DNA of 64,000 bases. Origin: Gammaproteobacteria bacterium (GTDB lineage: Bacteria; Gemmatimonadota; Gemmatimonadetes; Longimicrobiales; Gaopeijiaceae). This document shows positions 45,524 to 54,477 of this stretch, in pieces (positions within the stretch are counted from its first letter, which is position 1; the number at the start of each line of letters is the position of its first letter). The stretch is taken from the NCBI GenBank assembly GCA_028821195.1, contig JAPPHB010000132.1:99508-163507 (forward strand), read 5' to 3'. The notes under the pieces are model-generated. The model worked only from the letters and a program-made list of their open reading frames with translations. It was not told the origin of the DNA and ran no database searches. The position numbers and the translations under genes are program-made.

Positions 45524-48124
45524 GTGACCGCCGAGCGGACCCGTCCCCCGCCCGATCTCGTCCTCGCTCGCGAGGCGGCGGGCCGCATGCGCGAGCAGAT
45601 CGCGCGCGCGGGCGGGCGCGAGGTCAGCTTTCTCGCCACCGTGACCCCCGAGCGCGTCATCGTTGACCCGCGCACCGTGGCCCGGGGCAACCGGGCCGCC
45701 GTGCTCGCCGCCGCCAACGACGCGCGCACCGGCGAGATCATGCTGCACAACCACCCCTCCGGGGTGCTGGAGCCCTCCGACGCGGACCTCCACGTGGCCG
45801 GCCAGCTCTATGAGCAGGGCGTCGGCAGCGCCATCGTCGACAATCTGGCGCGGGCGCTGTACGTGGTGGTGGAACCGCCGCCGCCGTCGTCGCTCGAACC
45901 CCTGGACATCCCCGAACTGGAGGCGGTGGCCGCCCCGGGCGGCGTCCTGTCGCGCCTGCACGGGCGCTATGAGGATCGTCCGGGCCAGCGGGCCATGCTG
46001 GCGGAGGTGGCGCGAGCCTACAACCAGGGAGGGGTGACCCTGGTGGAAGCCGGCACCGGCACCGGAAAGTCGGTCGCCTATCTGCTGCCCGCGGCCCGCT
46101 GGGCGATCCGCAACAAGGAACGCACGATCGTCTCCACCAACACCATCAACTTGCAGGAACAACTCGTCGCCAAGGATCTTCCCCTCGTGCGCGAGCTTCT
46201 GGAAGAGGACTTCCGCTGGGCGCTGATGAAGGGCCGGGGGAACTACATCTCCATCCGGCGCGCGCATCTGGCGGCGGAAGGCGCGGCCACGCTCTTCGAG
46301 GAGGACCGCACCCGCGAAGTCAACGGGCTGCTCGACTGGATCGCCGCAACGGAGGACGGATCGCTCGCAGACCTGGCGACTGCCCCGTCCCGGGAAGTAT
46401 GGGAGGAAGTGCAGTCGGACTCCGACATCTGCCTGCACGCCCGCTGTCCGCACTTCCAGTCCTGCTTCTACCAGCGCTCGCGCCGGGTTGCGGCATCAGC
46501 CGACGTGCTGGTGGTGAACCACCACCTGCTCTTCTCCGACCTCTCCCTGCGCATCGTTACCGACAACTTCACCCAGTCCGCGGCGCTGCCGGCGTATCGA
46601 CGGCTGATTCTCGACGAAGCGCACAACGTCGAGGACGCCGCCACCAGCCACCTGGGTGCAAGCCTGAGCCGAAAGGGGCTGAGCGCCACGCTGACCCGCC
46701 TGGAACGCGTGGCAGGCGTGGTGCGCCGCAAGCTCACCGGCTTGCCCACGGCTACGGAAGACGGCGTGCATCCGGAGGGCTCCCTGGCAAGTCCCGCCGC
46801 AAAACCGCTTCTGGACCGCCTCAGGGACCGGGTGCTCCCATCGCTCACGCGAGCGCGCGCGGCATTCAAGACCTTCTTCGAGATCCTCGACGAGATGGCG
46901 CCCCTCCCCGGCGGGGTCCGCGTCAGGCTGGGTTCCGAGCAACTCCCCGAACCGATCGACCGGGCGCGCGTCCATGAGAACTTCAGCGCGCTGCTGGACG
47001 CGCTCGCGGGGCTGGCGCGCGAAGTATCCGAACTGTCCTTGCGCATCGAGCTCACCGACCAGTGGCGCGAACCGCTGGAGGGCAGGATTCTCGATCTGCG
47101 CAGCATTGAGCGCCGCCTGACCAATGCGTCGCGGAGCCTGCGCCTGGTCCTGGATCCAGCGGAAGACGGACAGCGATACGTTCGCTGGGTAGAGCAGAGA
47201 AGCGCCCGGCGCGGCAAACGGCGCAATCTGCACCTCGCCGCCGCGCCCATCGAGCTGGACGAACTGCTCAGAGAACAGTTGTTCGAGCGCGCTCGCACAA
47301 CCGTGCTCACCTCCGCGACCCTGACCACGCGCCAGGATTTCAGCTTCCTGCGAAGACGTCTGGGGCTCGCCCGCGAGACCGGGGGTGCGCGCGCTCTGAG
47401 GGTGGTTGAAGCACGCATCGACTCTCCTTTCGACTTCGGTGCGCAGACCCTGCTTTGCGTCCCGTCGGACCTGCCCCGGCCATCGTTCGGAAGTGGGGCG
47501 GGAAGCGGCTCGTTCGATCGTGCCACGGCCCGGGCGGTGGCCGCGCTCGCCGACATCTCCGGGGGCGGGCTGTTCGCCCTCTTCACCTCGCATCGCTCCT
47601 TGCGCGCGGTGGCGAAGGCGCTCAGGGCGGAGGGAGCGGGATCCTGGCCGCTGCTGGTGCACGGCGAGGACGACCGGTCCCGGCTCCTGGCCCGCTTCGT
47701 CGAGGCGGGCAACGCCATCCTGCTGGGCACGTCCTCCTTCTGGGAGGGAGTGGACGTGCCCGGCCGCCCCCTGCGCGCGCTGCTCATCCAGAAGCTTCCG
47801 TTCAGCGTCCCCACGGACCCCGTGGTCGAGGCACGCATGGAAGCCATCGAGGCGGCCGGAGGGAACCCCTTCCAGGAACTCATGCTGCCTCAGGCGGCGC
47901 TTCGCCTGCGCCAGGGATTCGGGCGCCTGGTGCGCTCGCGCCAGGACCGGGGCGCCGTGGTGCTTCTGGACTCCCGGATCGTCAAGTACCGATATGGCCG
48001 CTACCTGCTCGAGTCCCTCCCCCCGGCACCGCTCGCCCACGGGCCCTGGCGCCGCGTCGAGGAGCACCTGCGCGCGTTCTACCAGGCCGCCGACGAACCG
48101 CAGGCCGCGCAGCACACTGGATAG
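45524..48124 (+). CDS. RadC/JAB-domain fused to DinG-type (XPD-like) helicase
   Basis: 866 residues, GTG start. Residues 1-118 form a JAB/MPN-like domain with RadC signature HNHPSGVLEPSDAD (His75, His77, Ser85, Asp88; candidate Glu33). The rest is a superfamily 2 DinG/XPD helicase: Walker A EAGTGTGKS (175-183), DEAH (364-367), GTSSFWEGVDVPG and QGFGRLVRS. Three of the four Fe-S cysteines are present (303, 308, 314), but the first is replaced: the NY-x-C position reads NYIS (Ser243, codon TCC at 46250). Probably acts in DNA repair or R-loop processing. Classical DinG has no JAB domain. Confidence 0.88.
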   Translation: MTAERTRPPPDLVLAREAAGRMREQIARAGGREVSFLATVTPERVIVDPRTVARGNRAAVLAAANDARTGEIMLHNHPSGVLEPSDADLHVAGQLYEQGVGSAIVDNLARALYVVVEPPPPSSLEPLDIPELEAVAAPGGVLSRLHGRYEDRPGQRAMLAEVARAYNQGGVTLVEAGTGTGKSVAYLLPAARWAIRNKERTIVSTNTINLQEQLVAKDLPLVRELLEEDFRWALMKGRGNYISIRRAHLAAEGAATLFEEDRTREVNGLLDWIAATEDGSLADLATAPSREVWEEVQSDSDICLHARCPHFQSCFYQRSRRVAASADVLVVNHHLLFSDLSLRIVTDNFTQSAALPAYRRLILDEAHNVEDAATSHLGASLSRKGLSATLTRLERVAGVVRRKLTGLPTATEDGVHPEGSLASPAAKPLLDRLRDRVLPSLTRARAAFKTFFEILDEMAPLPGGVRVRLGSEQLPEPIDRARVHENFSALLDALAGLAREVSELSLRIELTDQWREPLEGRILDLRSIERRLTNASRSLRLVLDPAEDGQRYVRWVEQRSARRGKRRNLHLAAAPIELDELLREQLFERARTTVLTSATLTTRQDFSFLRRRLGLARETGGARALRVVEARIDSPFDFGAQTLLCVPSDLPRPSFGSGAGSGSFDRATARAVAALADISGGGLFALFTSHRSLRAVAKALRAEGAGSWPLLVHGEDDRSRLLARFVEAGNAILLGTSSFWEGVDVPGRPLRALLIQKLPFSVPTDPVVEARMEAIEAAGGNPFQELMLPQAALRLRQGFGRLVRSRQDRGAVVLLDSRIVKYRYGRYLLESLPPAPLAHGPWRRVEEHLRAFYQAADEPQAAQHTG

Positions 48125-48207
48125 GCAGGAGCCGGGACACCGCCGGCAGCTTGTCCCCCGCGACCAACGGGGTACATTACCAGCGTTCGCGGTCTTCCCT
48201 TCACGCG

Positions 48208-48226
48208 ACAGAGGTTCTGCCTCTGT
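48208..48226 (+). other. Small hairpin in the 129-base gap after the helicase gene
   Basis: ACAGAGG (48208-48214) and CCTCTGT (48220-48226) form a perfect 7-bp stem with a 5-base loop. No T-run follows, so termination by this element alone is unlikely. It lies 27 bases before the start of the small membrane protein and could be a leader structure. Confidence 0.25.
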
Positions 48227-48253
48227 GCGGCACCCGAATCGGGCTCTGATTCC

Positions 48254-48469
48254 ATGAAACGGATCGCCGGCATTCTCGTCGCAGCCTTCTACGCGGTCAT
48301 AACCTTCCTGGCCTTCGGCCACTCGGCGGATGGATGGGCCGGTGGACACGCCGACCTGGGCTTCTGGTGGGCCGTGATCGGTGGCTTCCTCGCCATCGCC
48401 GGACTGGGGGCATTGGTAGGCACGCTCCTGCACACGCGCCGGAGGAACCGCTTGCCATCGGGCGGTTAG
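48254..48469 (+). CDS. Small two-helix membrane protein
   Basis: 71 residues: a first hydrophobic helix (about 4-22, IAGILVAAFYAVITFLAFG), a Gly/His/Trp loop, a second helix (about 37-60) and a basic tail (HTRRRNR). No family recognised. Length, clean helix pattern and positive-inside tail support a real gene, although no strong ribosome-binding site precedes the ATG. Confidence 0.55.
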   Translation: MKRIAGILVAAFYAVITFLAFGHSADGWAGGHADLGFWWAVIGGFLAIAGLGALVGTLLHTRRRNRLPSGG

Positions 48470-48558
48470 AAGGCCGAAACCGCACGCGGGCGCTGCCTCG
48501 GGCGGCTCCCGGTTCGACCTCTGCTCACCTCAACGACGGAAAGCACGGGCGCGTACCC

Positions 48559-49197
48559 ATGAGCCTTAAGCAAATCCCCACCAAGATCGTGTGCGTTGGA
48601 AAGAACTACGCGCTCCACGCACAGGAACTGGGCACCGAGGTTCCCCCTGAGCCGATCATCTTCCTGAAGCCGGTTTCCTCCCTGCTGGCCTCCGGCGAAA
48701 CCATCCGGATGCCTTCGTGGGCCGGGCGCGTGGACTTCGAGGGAGAGATCGCGTTGGTGGTCGGGAAGCGTGCCCGCGGGGTGGCGCGCGAGAATGCCTG
48801 GGACGTGGTCGATGCCATCGTCCCGCTGAACGACGTGACCGCGCGCGAGCTGCAGCGCCGGGACGGACAGTGGACGCGCGCCAAGAGCTTCGACACCTTC
48901 TGCCCCGTGGGTGAGCAGGTCCCGGTAGCCGACGTGGATGTCGGCCAGCTCGAGGTGATCACGCGCGTCAACGGGCACGTGCGCCAGCACGCCCATGTGG
49001 ACACCATGGTGTTCCCGATCCCCGAGCTGGTCCGCTTCATCACCGCGGTCATGACCCTCGAGGCGGGAGACCTGATCGCGACCGGCACGCCCGACGGCAT
49101 CGGACCGCTCGCTCCCGGCGACCGGGTCGAAGTCGAGATCCCGGGCGTCGGGACGGTGGCCAACCCGGTGGCGGTGGAGGAGGTCGATTCGAGCTGA
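48559..49197 (+). CDS. Fumarylacetoacetate hydrolase family protein
   Basis: 212 residues from the ATG at 48559, the size of minimal FAH-domain enzymes (FAHD1/acylpyruvase and isomerase/decarboxylase types). CVGKNYALHAQELG, PIIFLKPVSSL, VDFEGEIALVVGKRARGV with the metal-binding acidic residues, and ATGTPDGIGPLAPGD are conserved. It probably cleaves C-C bonds or isomerises a 2-oxo-dioate; the exact substrate cannot be assigned. The last base overlaps the ATG of the following gene. Confidence 0.88.
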   Translation: MSLKQIPTKIVCVGKNYALHAQELGTEVPPEPIIFLKPVSSLLASGETIRMPSWAGRVDFEGEIALVVGKRARGVARENAWDVVDAIVPLNDVTARELQRRDGQWTRAKSFDTFCPVGEQVPVADVDVGQLEVITRVNGHVRQHAHVDTMVFPIPELVRFITAVMTLEAGDLIATGTPDGIGPLAPGDRVEVEIPGVGTVANPVAVEEVDSS

Positions 49198-50003
49198 TGA
49201 GGGATGCGCCCGCGCCCCGCTCGATCGCCTCCTCCGGGGCTCCCCGGTGGGTGCGCTGGGTCGCGGCAGCCATCTCCGTGGCGACGCATGCGATCGTGAT
49301 TCTCGTCTATCCGCATCTGAACCCCGAGGCGGCGCCCGCCCTCCCGCCCCTGCCTGTCTTCGTACCGGCCAGCCAGGACGGCATGCAGATCGTGCAGCTG
49401 CTCGAACTCGAGGAAGCGACCCCGGAGCCTGCTCCGGAGCCGGAGCCCGAGGTCGTCCCCGCGCCCGAGCAAGCGGAGCTTCCGGAGGACGCGAGTCCGA
49501 CGGTCGTCGTGGCCGACGTCGAAGTCCCGGCAGGCGACCCGCGCACCGCCGCGGAGCGGTTGCGGCCCTTCATGAACAACCCCGAGGTCTGGCGCCCCAT
49601 CGACCCGGAGCTGCTCGACCTCACCCTCGAGGAGCGCGCCCGCTTCGAGATGGCCGCGGTCCTCGAGCTCTGGATCGACTCGATCACGACCGCGGAGGCC
49701 GCCCGGGTCGCCGCGATGGACTGGACCTACACGGACGCCGACGGCGGCCGCTGGGGATTCTCCCCGGGCAAGATCCACCTGGGCAACATCACCCTCCCGC
49801 TTCCCTTCCAGTTCGGCCCCAACCCCTCGCGCATCAACGAGCTGCGGGAACGCGACTGGGAATGGATGGAGCTGCAGCGCGGCGCGGTCGCGGCCGCCGT
49901 GGAGCAGTCCTGGAAGGACCGCGCACGGGCGATCCGTGAACGCATGGACACCGAGCGCGCGGTGGCGCGCGGCGATTCGGTGCGCCGTCCGCCGGGGACA
50001 TGA
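49197..50003 (+). CDS. TonB-like membrane-anchored protein without a recognisable TonB C-domain
   Basis: 268 residues. A single N-terminal transmembrane helix (about 18-38) contains Ser27-x3-His31, the SxxxH signature of TonB transmembrane helices that contact ExbB/ExbD. It is followed by a Pro/Glu/Ala-rich spacer (about 75-100: EPAPEPEPEVVPAPEQ) typical of TonB. The C-terminal half (about 120-268) is a distinct Trp-rich helical region and shows no TonB C-terminal motif. It overlaps valS by four bases. It may be a divergent energy transducer or an unrelated protein with a TonB-like anchor. Confidence 0.6.
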   Translation: MRDAPAPRSIASSGAPRWVRWVAAAISVATHAIVILVYPHLNPEAAPALPPLPVFVPASQDGMQIVQLLELEEATPEPAPEPEPEVVPAPEQAELPEDASPTVVVADVEVPAGDPRTAAERLRPFMNNPEVWRPIDPELLDLTLEERARFEMAAVLELWIDSITTAEAARVAAMDWTYTDADGGRWGFSPGKIHLGNITLPLPFQFGPNPSRINELRERDWEWMELQRGAVAAAVEQSWKDRARAIRERMDTERAVARGDSVRRPPGT

Positions 50004-52753
50004 CCGACCTCAACCTGCCGCCCCGTCTCGATCCCGGCCGGATCGAGCCACGCATCTACCGCCGCTGGCTCGACGGCGGGTACTTCCGCATGACCGCCGA
50101 ACGCGCCCGGGAGCAGGGCACCGAGCCGTTCGTGGTGGTCATCCCGCCCCCGAACGTGACCGCGGTGCTGCACATGGGGCACGGGCTCAACAACACCATC
50201 CAGGACGTGCTGGTGCGATGGCGCCGCATGCAGGGAAGGGCGGCCCTCTGGGTTCCCGGCACCGACCACGCCGGCATCGCCACCCAGAACGTGGTCGAGC
50301 GCCAACTCGCCGCCGAGGGCAAGACCCGCCACGACCTCGGCCGTGAAGCCTTCCTCGCGCGCACCTGGGAATGGATCGACAGGACCGGCGGCCTGATCCT
50401 CGAGCAGTTGCGCGCGATCGGCTGTTCGTGCGACTGGGAGCGCACCCGCTTCACGCTCGAACCGGCGTTGAGCAAGGCCGTGCGCACCGTGTTCGTGCGT
50501 CTCTTCGAGAAGGGCCTGGTCTATCGCGGCGAGTACATCGTCAACTGGTGCCCCCGCTGCCTGACCGCGCTTTCCAACGAGGAAGCCGAGGGGCATGAGG
50601 TCGAGGGAACGCTTTACGATCTGCGCTACCCTCTGGAAGAGGCGGCGTGGGACCGCGCCGCCGAGGCACGCGGCCTGGGCGGATCCCTGGACCGGGCGGA
50701 CGATGGCTCCTGGTATCTGACAGTCTCCACGACGCGCCCGGAGACCATGCTGGGCGACACCGCCGTGGCCGTCAATCCGCGGGACGAGCACTACGCCGGA
50801 CTCATCGGCGCCCATGCCGTGCTTCCGCTGGCCGGCCGTCGCATCCCCATCGTCGGCGACGATTTCGTCGATCGCGATTTCGGCACCGGGATGGTGAAGG
50901 TCACGCCCGCGCACGACATCAACGACTTCGAGATCTCTCGCCGCTCCGGGGCTCCGCTCCTGAACATCCTCACCCGGGACGCGCACCTGAACGAGAACGT
51001 CCCGCCGGCCTTCCGCGGGATGAGCCGCGAGGAGGGACGCGGCGCGGTGCTGAAGGCGCTGACGGCGGCGGGACTGGTGGCAGGCTCGAAGCCGCACGCG
51101 CACACCCTGCCGCGCTGCTATCGCTGCGACACGGTGGTCGAACCCCGGTTGAGCAAGCAGTGGTTCGTGCGCATGGAACCGCTGGCCGAACCGGCGCTCC
51201 AGGCTTCGCGCGACGGCGTCGTGACCTTTGTCCCCGAGCGGCGCCGAAACGACTACGAGAAGTGGATGGAGAACATCCGCGACTGGTGCGTCTCCCGGCA
51301 GTTGTGGTGGGGGCACCGCATCCCCGTCTGGTACTGCGGGTGCGGCAACATCTTCGCCGCGCTGGAGGACCCGGATGCCTGTCCGGCCTGCGGCTCCGGG
51401 GACCTGGAGCAGGATCCCGACGTGCTCGATACCTGGTTCTCGTCCTGGCTGTGGCCCTTCTCGGTTTTCGGGTGGCCCGAGGAATCCGAGGACCTCGACG
51501 TCTTCTACCCCGGGCATGTGCTCTCCACCGCACCGGAGATCCTCTTCTTCTGGGTCGCCCGGATGATCATGTCCGGGTTCGAAGTCATGGGGGAGCCACC
51601 CTTCACCCAGGTGTATCTGCACGGCACGGTACGCGACATCAGCGGGCACAAGATGTCCAAGTCCCGCGGCAACGGAATCGATCCGCTCGAGGTGGTCAGG
51701 CGCTTCGGAGCGGATGCGCTGCGCTATACGATGGTGGCCGAATGCGGGGTGGGAGCGGATATCCGCCTGGATCACACCGATCTGGAGGCTTCGTTCGCGC
51801 CGGGGCGCAACTTCGCCAACAAGCTCTGGAATGCCGGCCGCTTTACGCTCGCGAACCTCGGGGACGAACCAGCTCCGCGTCCCGAGGATGTGGAGGAGGA
51901 TCTGGAGCTGGCCGACGGCTGGATGCTGTCGCGATTGTCCGTCTCTTGCCGGGAGGTGACGCAGGCGCTCGAAGCGTTCCGGCTGCACGAGGCTGCGGAG
52001 CGGCTGCGCCAGCTCTTCTGGGGCGAGTTCGCCGACTGGTACCTGGAGATGGTCAAGCCTCGCCTTCGCGGCGATGCGGGGGAGTCGAGCCGGGCGGCGG
52101 CCAGGGCGACGCTGGCGCGCGCCTTCGACACCATCCTGAAGCTGCTTCACCCCGTCGTGCCGTTCGTTACCGAGGCGCTGTGGGAACGGTTGCGGCTTCC
52201 CGAGGGCGGCGAACGCCCTCCCGCGCTGATGGTGGCTCCGTGGCCCGAGGCGCAGCCCCGGTGGGAGGCATCCGGGGTGGAACGTGAGATGGCGGCGCTG
52301 CAGGAACTCATCACCGGGGTTCGGCGCCTGCGCAAGGAATACGGGGTTGGAGAGGGCCGGCGGGTAAGGGTTGTCCTCACCTCGGTGCCCTCCGGGTTCA
52401 CGGAGACGCTGGCCGCCGGGGAAGAGGCGATCGCGAGGCTCGCGCGCGTCGAGGCGGTGATGGTCGACGGAAAGCCTCGGGGCGTGGGCGCGCATGCGGT
52501 CCTGCAGAACGGCGCCGAAGTCTTCATTCCGCTCGAGGATGTCATCGACCTGGACCGGGAGCGGGAGCGCCTCCGGCGGGAGGTGGCGCGCCTGGGCGGG
52601 CAGATGAACGGGGCCCGGCGCAAGCTGGCCAACCGGAATTTCCTCGAGCGCGCGCCCGAACGGGTTGTGGCCCACGAGCGCGACAAGCTCGCCAGTTTCC
52701 GTGAACAGCACGACAAGCTGCAGGAGAAACTGGCGGCGCTGGCGCACCGGTGA
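50000..52753 (+). CDS. valS: Valyl-tRNA synthetase
   Basis: 917 residues, class I synthetase. HIGH-type motif HMGH (58-61), KMSKS (551-555), the CP1 editing domain (TTRPETMLGDTAVAVNP) and a C-terminal coiled-coil tRNA arm (DRERERLRREVARLGGQMNG). CPRC and a CPAC segment may bind zinc. It charges tRNA(Val) and edits Thr. It is preceded and followed by four-base overlaps with genes for envelope proteins. Confidence 0.97.
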   Translation: MTDLNLPPRLDPGRIEPRIYRRWLDGGYFRMTAERAREQGTEPFVVVIPPPNVTAVLHMGHGLNNTIQDVLVRWRRMQGRAALWVPGTDHAGIATQNVVERQLAAEGKTRHDLGREAFLARTWEWIDRTGGLILEQLRAIGCSCDWERTRFTLEPALSKAVRTVFVRLFEKGLVYRGEYIVNWCPRCLTALSNEEAEGHEVEGTLYDLRYPLEEAAWDRAAEARGLGGSLDRADDGSWYLTVSTTRPETMLGDTAVAVNPRDEHYAGLIGAHAVLPLAGRRIPIVGDDFVDRDFGTGMVKVTPAHDINDFEISRRSGAPLLNILTRDAHLNENVPPAFRGMSREEGRGAVLKALTAAGLVAGSKPHAHTLPRCYRCDTVVEPRLSKQWFVRMEPLAEPALQASRDGVVTFVPERRRNDYEKWMENIRDWCVSRQLWWGHRIPVWYCGCGNIFAALEDPDACPACGSGDLEQDPDVLDTWFSSWLWPFSVFGWPEESEDLDVFYPGHVLSTAPEILFFWVARMIMSGFEVMGEPPFTQVYLHGTVRDISGHKMSKSRGNGIDPLEVVRRFGADALRYTMVAECGVGADIRLDHTDLEASFAPGRNFANKLWNAGRFTLANLGDEPAPRPEDVEEDLELADGWMLSRLSVSCREVTQALEAFRLHEAAERLRQLFWGEFADWYLEMVKPRLRGDAGESSRAAARATLARAFDTILKLLHPVVPFVTEALWERLRLPEGGERPPALMVAPWPEAQPRWEASGVEREMAALQELITGVRRLRKEYGVGEGRRVRVVLTSVPSGFTETLAAGEEAIARLARVEAVMVDGKPRGVGAHAVLQNGAEVFIPLEDVIDLDRERERLRREVARLGGQMNGARRKLANRNFLERAPERVVAHERDKLASFREQHDKLQEKLAALAHR

Positions 52754-54477
52754 TTCCCGCACGCGAGTGGCTGCGCCGCCGGGATCCACGGCGGATACTC
52801 TTCCTGTTGCCCCCTGTTCTCGGCGCGCTGATGTCGGGATGTGCGCGCGAAGCCACGCCACCCGGCGGCCCTCCCGACCGGCTGCCCCCGATCGTGATCC
52901 TGAGCCAGCCGGATACCTTCTCCACGGTGGAGCCCTTCCGTTCTCCGGTAACCCTCCGCTTCAGCGAGCGTATCAGCGAGCGGCCCAGCACGGGCACCCT
53001 GGACCAGTCGGTGGTGGTGTCGCCGGCCTCGGGCGAGGTGAGGGTGTCGCACGGCCGCGAGGGACTCACGGTGCGCGCTCTGGGCGGATTCGAGGCCGGG
53101 CACATCTACCGCGTGACGGTGCTGCCGGTCATTCAGGACATGTTCGGCAATGCCCTTCAGGAACCCTTCGAGCTGTTTTTCTCGACCGGGCCGGAGTTCA
53201 CCCCCAACGTTGTCGCGGGCTCGGTCGTCGACCGGCTTACGGGCGAGCCCCTTCGTGACGCCCGGGTGGATGCGGCGGTCGCCGAAGGCGGCGTGGTGCA
53301 CACCGCCGTCACCGACAGTGCGGGGATCTTCGCGCTGCGCTATCTGCCGGCGGGCGACTATGTGGTGAGCGCCTACCTGGACCGCAACCGGAACGCCCAG
53401 CCCGACTTCACCGAGCCCCAGGGAACGCGTCCGGCCCCATTGAACGGCGCTGGCGAAGCCGCCGACACGACGATCGTGCTCGAGGTCGCGTTGCTGGCGC
53501 GGGACACCACCTCGGCCCGGCTCGCGCGCGTCACCGTCGAGGATTCCATCAGCCTCGGCGTCTCCCTTGACGACTACCTCGATCCGGAACTCCCATTGGA
53601 CGACGTGCGCGTCGTGGTCACTTCCGACAGCGTCGACGCGCCCGGAGCCCTGGCCGTCCTCCATCAGCACGAGGCGGACGCCTATCGGAGCGCGCTGGCC
53701 GACAGCCTCGCGCGGGAACAGGCGGTACGGGACAGCGTGGCGCAGGCGCAGGCCGATTCGGTGGCGCAGGCGGAGGCTGCGGCAGGGGATACAACGGCGG
53801 CAACCGATCCCGAAGCCGCGCCCGCGCCAGCCGAGACGGAACCCGCCCCGCCGCCGGCTCCGGCGGTGCAGGATGCGCCGGCAGCCGGGGAGGCGGAGCA
53901 GGAACGGCCCACGGCGCAGCAGACATTCGTCGTCATCCTGGACGGGGTGCTGGTCCCCGAGGTGCCCTACGAAGTCGAGATATCGAACATCACCAATATC
54001 AACGGCGTGGGGGAAGGCGGCGGAACCGTCGGCTTCAGCCGCCCCGCCCCGCCACCGCCCCCCGAAGACACCACGCAGGCCGTGGCGGACAGCGTTGCCA
54101 CGGATACCATCCCGGCGCCTCCGGGCGACACGCTCACCGTCCCGGCGGACTCGGCCGCGCGCGACACCATTCCCACGGAAGCTGGCGGCCCAGGGGAAGC
54201 GGCGCCCGGCGACACGCTGACTGTCCCGGCCGACTCGGCCGCGCGCGACACCATTCCGCCGCCTCCGGGCGACTCCGCCCCCAGAGACACGATCCCCTCG
54301 CCGGCCGCCGACTCCGTGCGCCGCGACACGGCATCGGCCCTACCCGGTGATTCGTCGCGCCGCGGCACGGTCGCGATCCTCCCGGCCACGGACCTCCTCC
54401 GGCGTGGCAGGAGCGTCCGGATGCTGCCGGCACGGAGGCGGTTCTCCCGCGACGGTCCGTCCGGCACGGTTCGATGA
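52750..54477 (+). CDS. Lipoprotein with bacterial Ig-like (Big_5) and carboxypeptidase-regulatory-like domains
   Basis: 575 residues, GTG start overlapping valS. Signal ending LMSGC (Cys31), then a Big_5-like beta-sandwich (about 45-150: VTLRFSERISERPSTGTL, YRVTVLPVIQDMFGN) and a carboxypeptidase-regulatory-like domain (about 155-210: GSVVDRLTGEPLRDARVDAA, GDYVVSAYLDRNRNAQPD). The C-terminal 250 residues are low-complexity Pro/Ala/Asp/Thr, including a tandem 28-residue repeat. Likely an outer-membrane or surface lipoprotein of unknown function; it overlaps selA by four bases. Confidence 0.75.
   Translation: MIPAREWLRRRDPRRILFLLPPVLGALMSGCAREATPPGGPPDRLPPIVILSQPDTFSTVEPFRSPVTLRFSERISERPSTGTLDQSVVVSPASGEVRVSHGREGLTVRALGGFEAGHIYRVTVLPVIQDMFGNALQEPFELFFSTGPEFTPNVVAGSVVDRLTGEPLRDARVDAAVAEGGVVHTAVTDSAGIFALRYLPAGDYVVSAYLDRNRNAQPDFTEPQGTRPAPLNGAGEAADTTIVLEVALLARDTTSARLARVTVEDSISLGVSLDDYLDPELPLDDVRVVVTSDSVDAPGALAVLHQHEADAYRSALADSLAREQAVRDSVAQAQADSVAQAEAAAGDTTAATDPEAAPAPAETEPAPPPAPAVQDAPAAGEAEQERPTAQQTFVVILDGVLVPEVPYEVEISNITNINGVGEGGGTVGFSRPAPPPPPEDTTQAVADSVATDTIPAPPGDTLTVPADSAARDTIPTEAGGPGEAAPGDTLTVPADSAARDTIPPPPGDSAPRDTIPSPAADSVRRDTASALPGDSSRRGTVAILPATDLLRRGRSVRMLPARRRFSRDGPSGTVR
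54127..54257 (+). repeat. Tandem 84-bp coding repeat in the lipoprotein C-terminus
   Basis: Bases 54127-54173 and 54211-54257 encode the same residues (DTLTVPADSAARDTIP) and differ at only three synonymous positions over 47 bases. The offset of 84 bases equals 28 codons, so the reading frame is kept. Shorter echoes (GDSAPRDTIPSP, DSVRRDTASALP) follow. It looks like a recent in-frame duplication in a disordered region. Confidence 0.85.
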
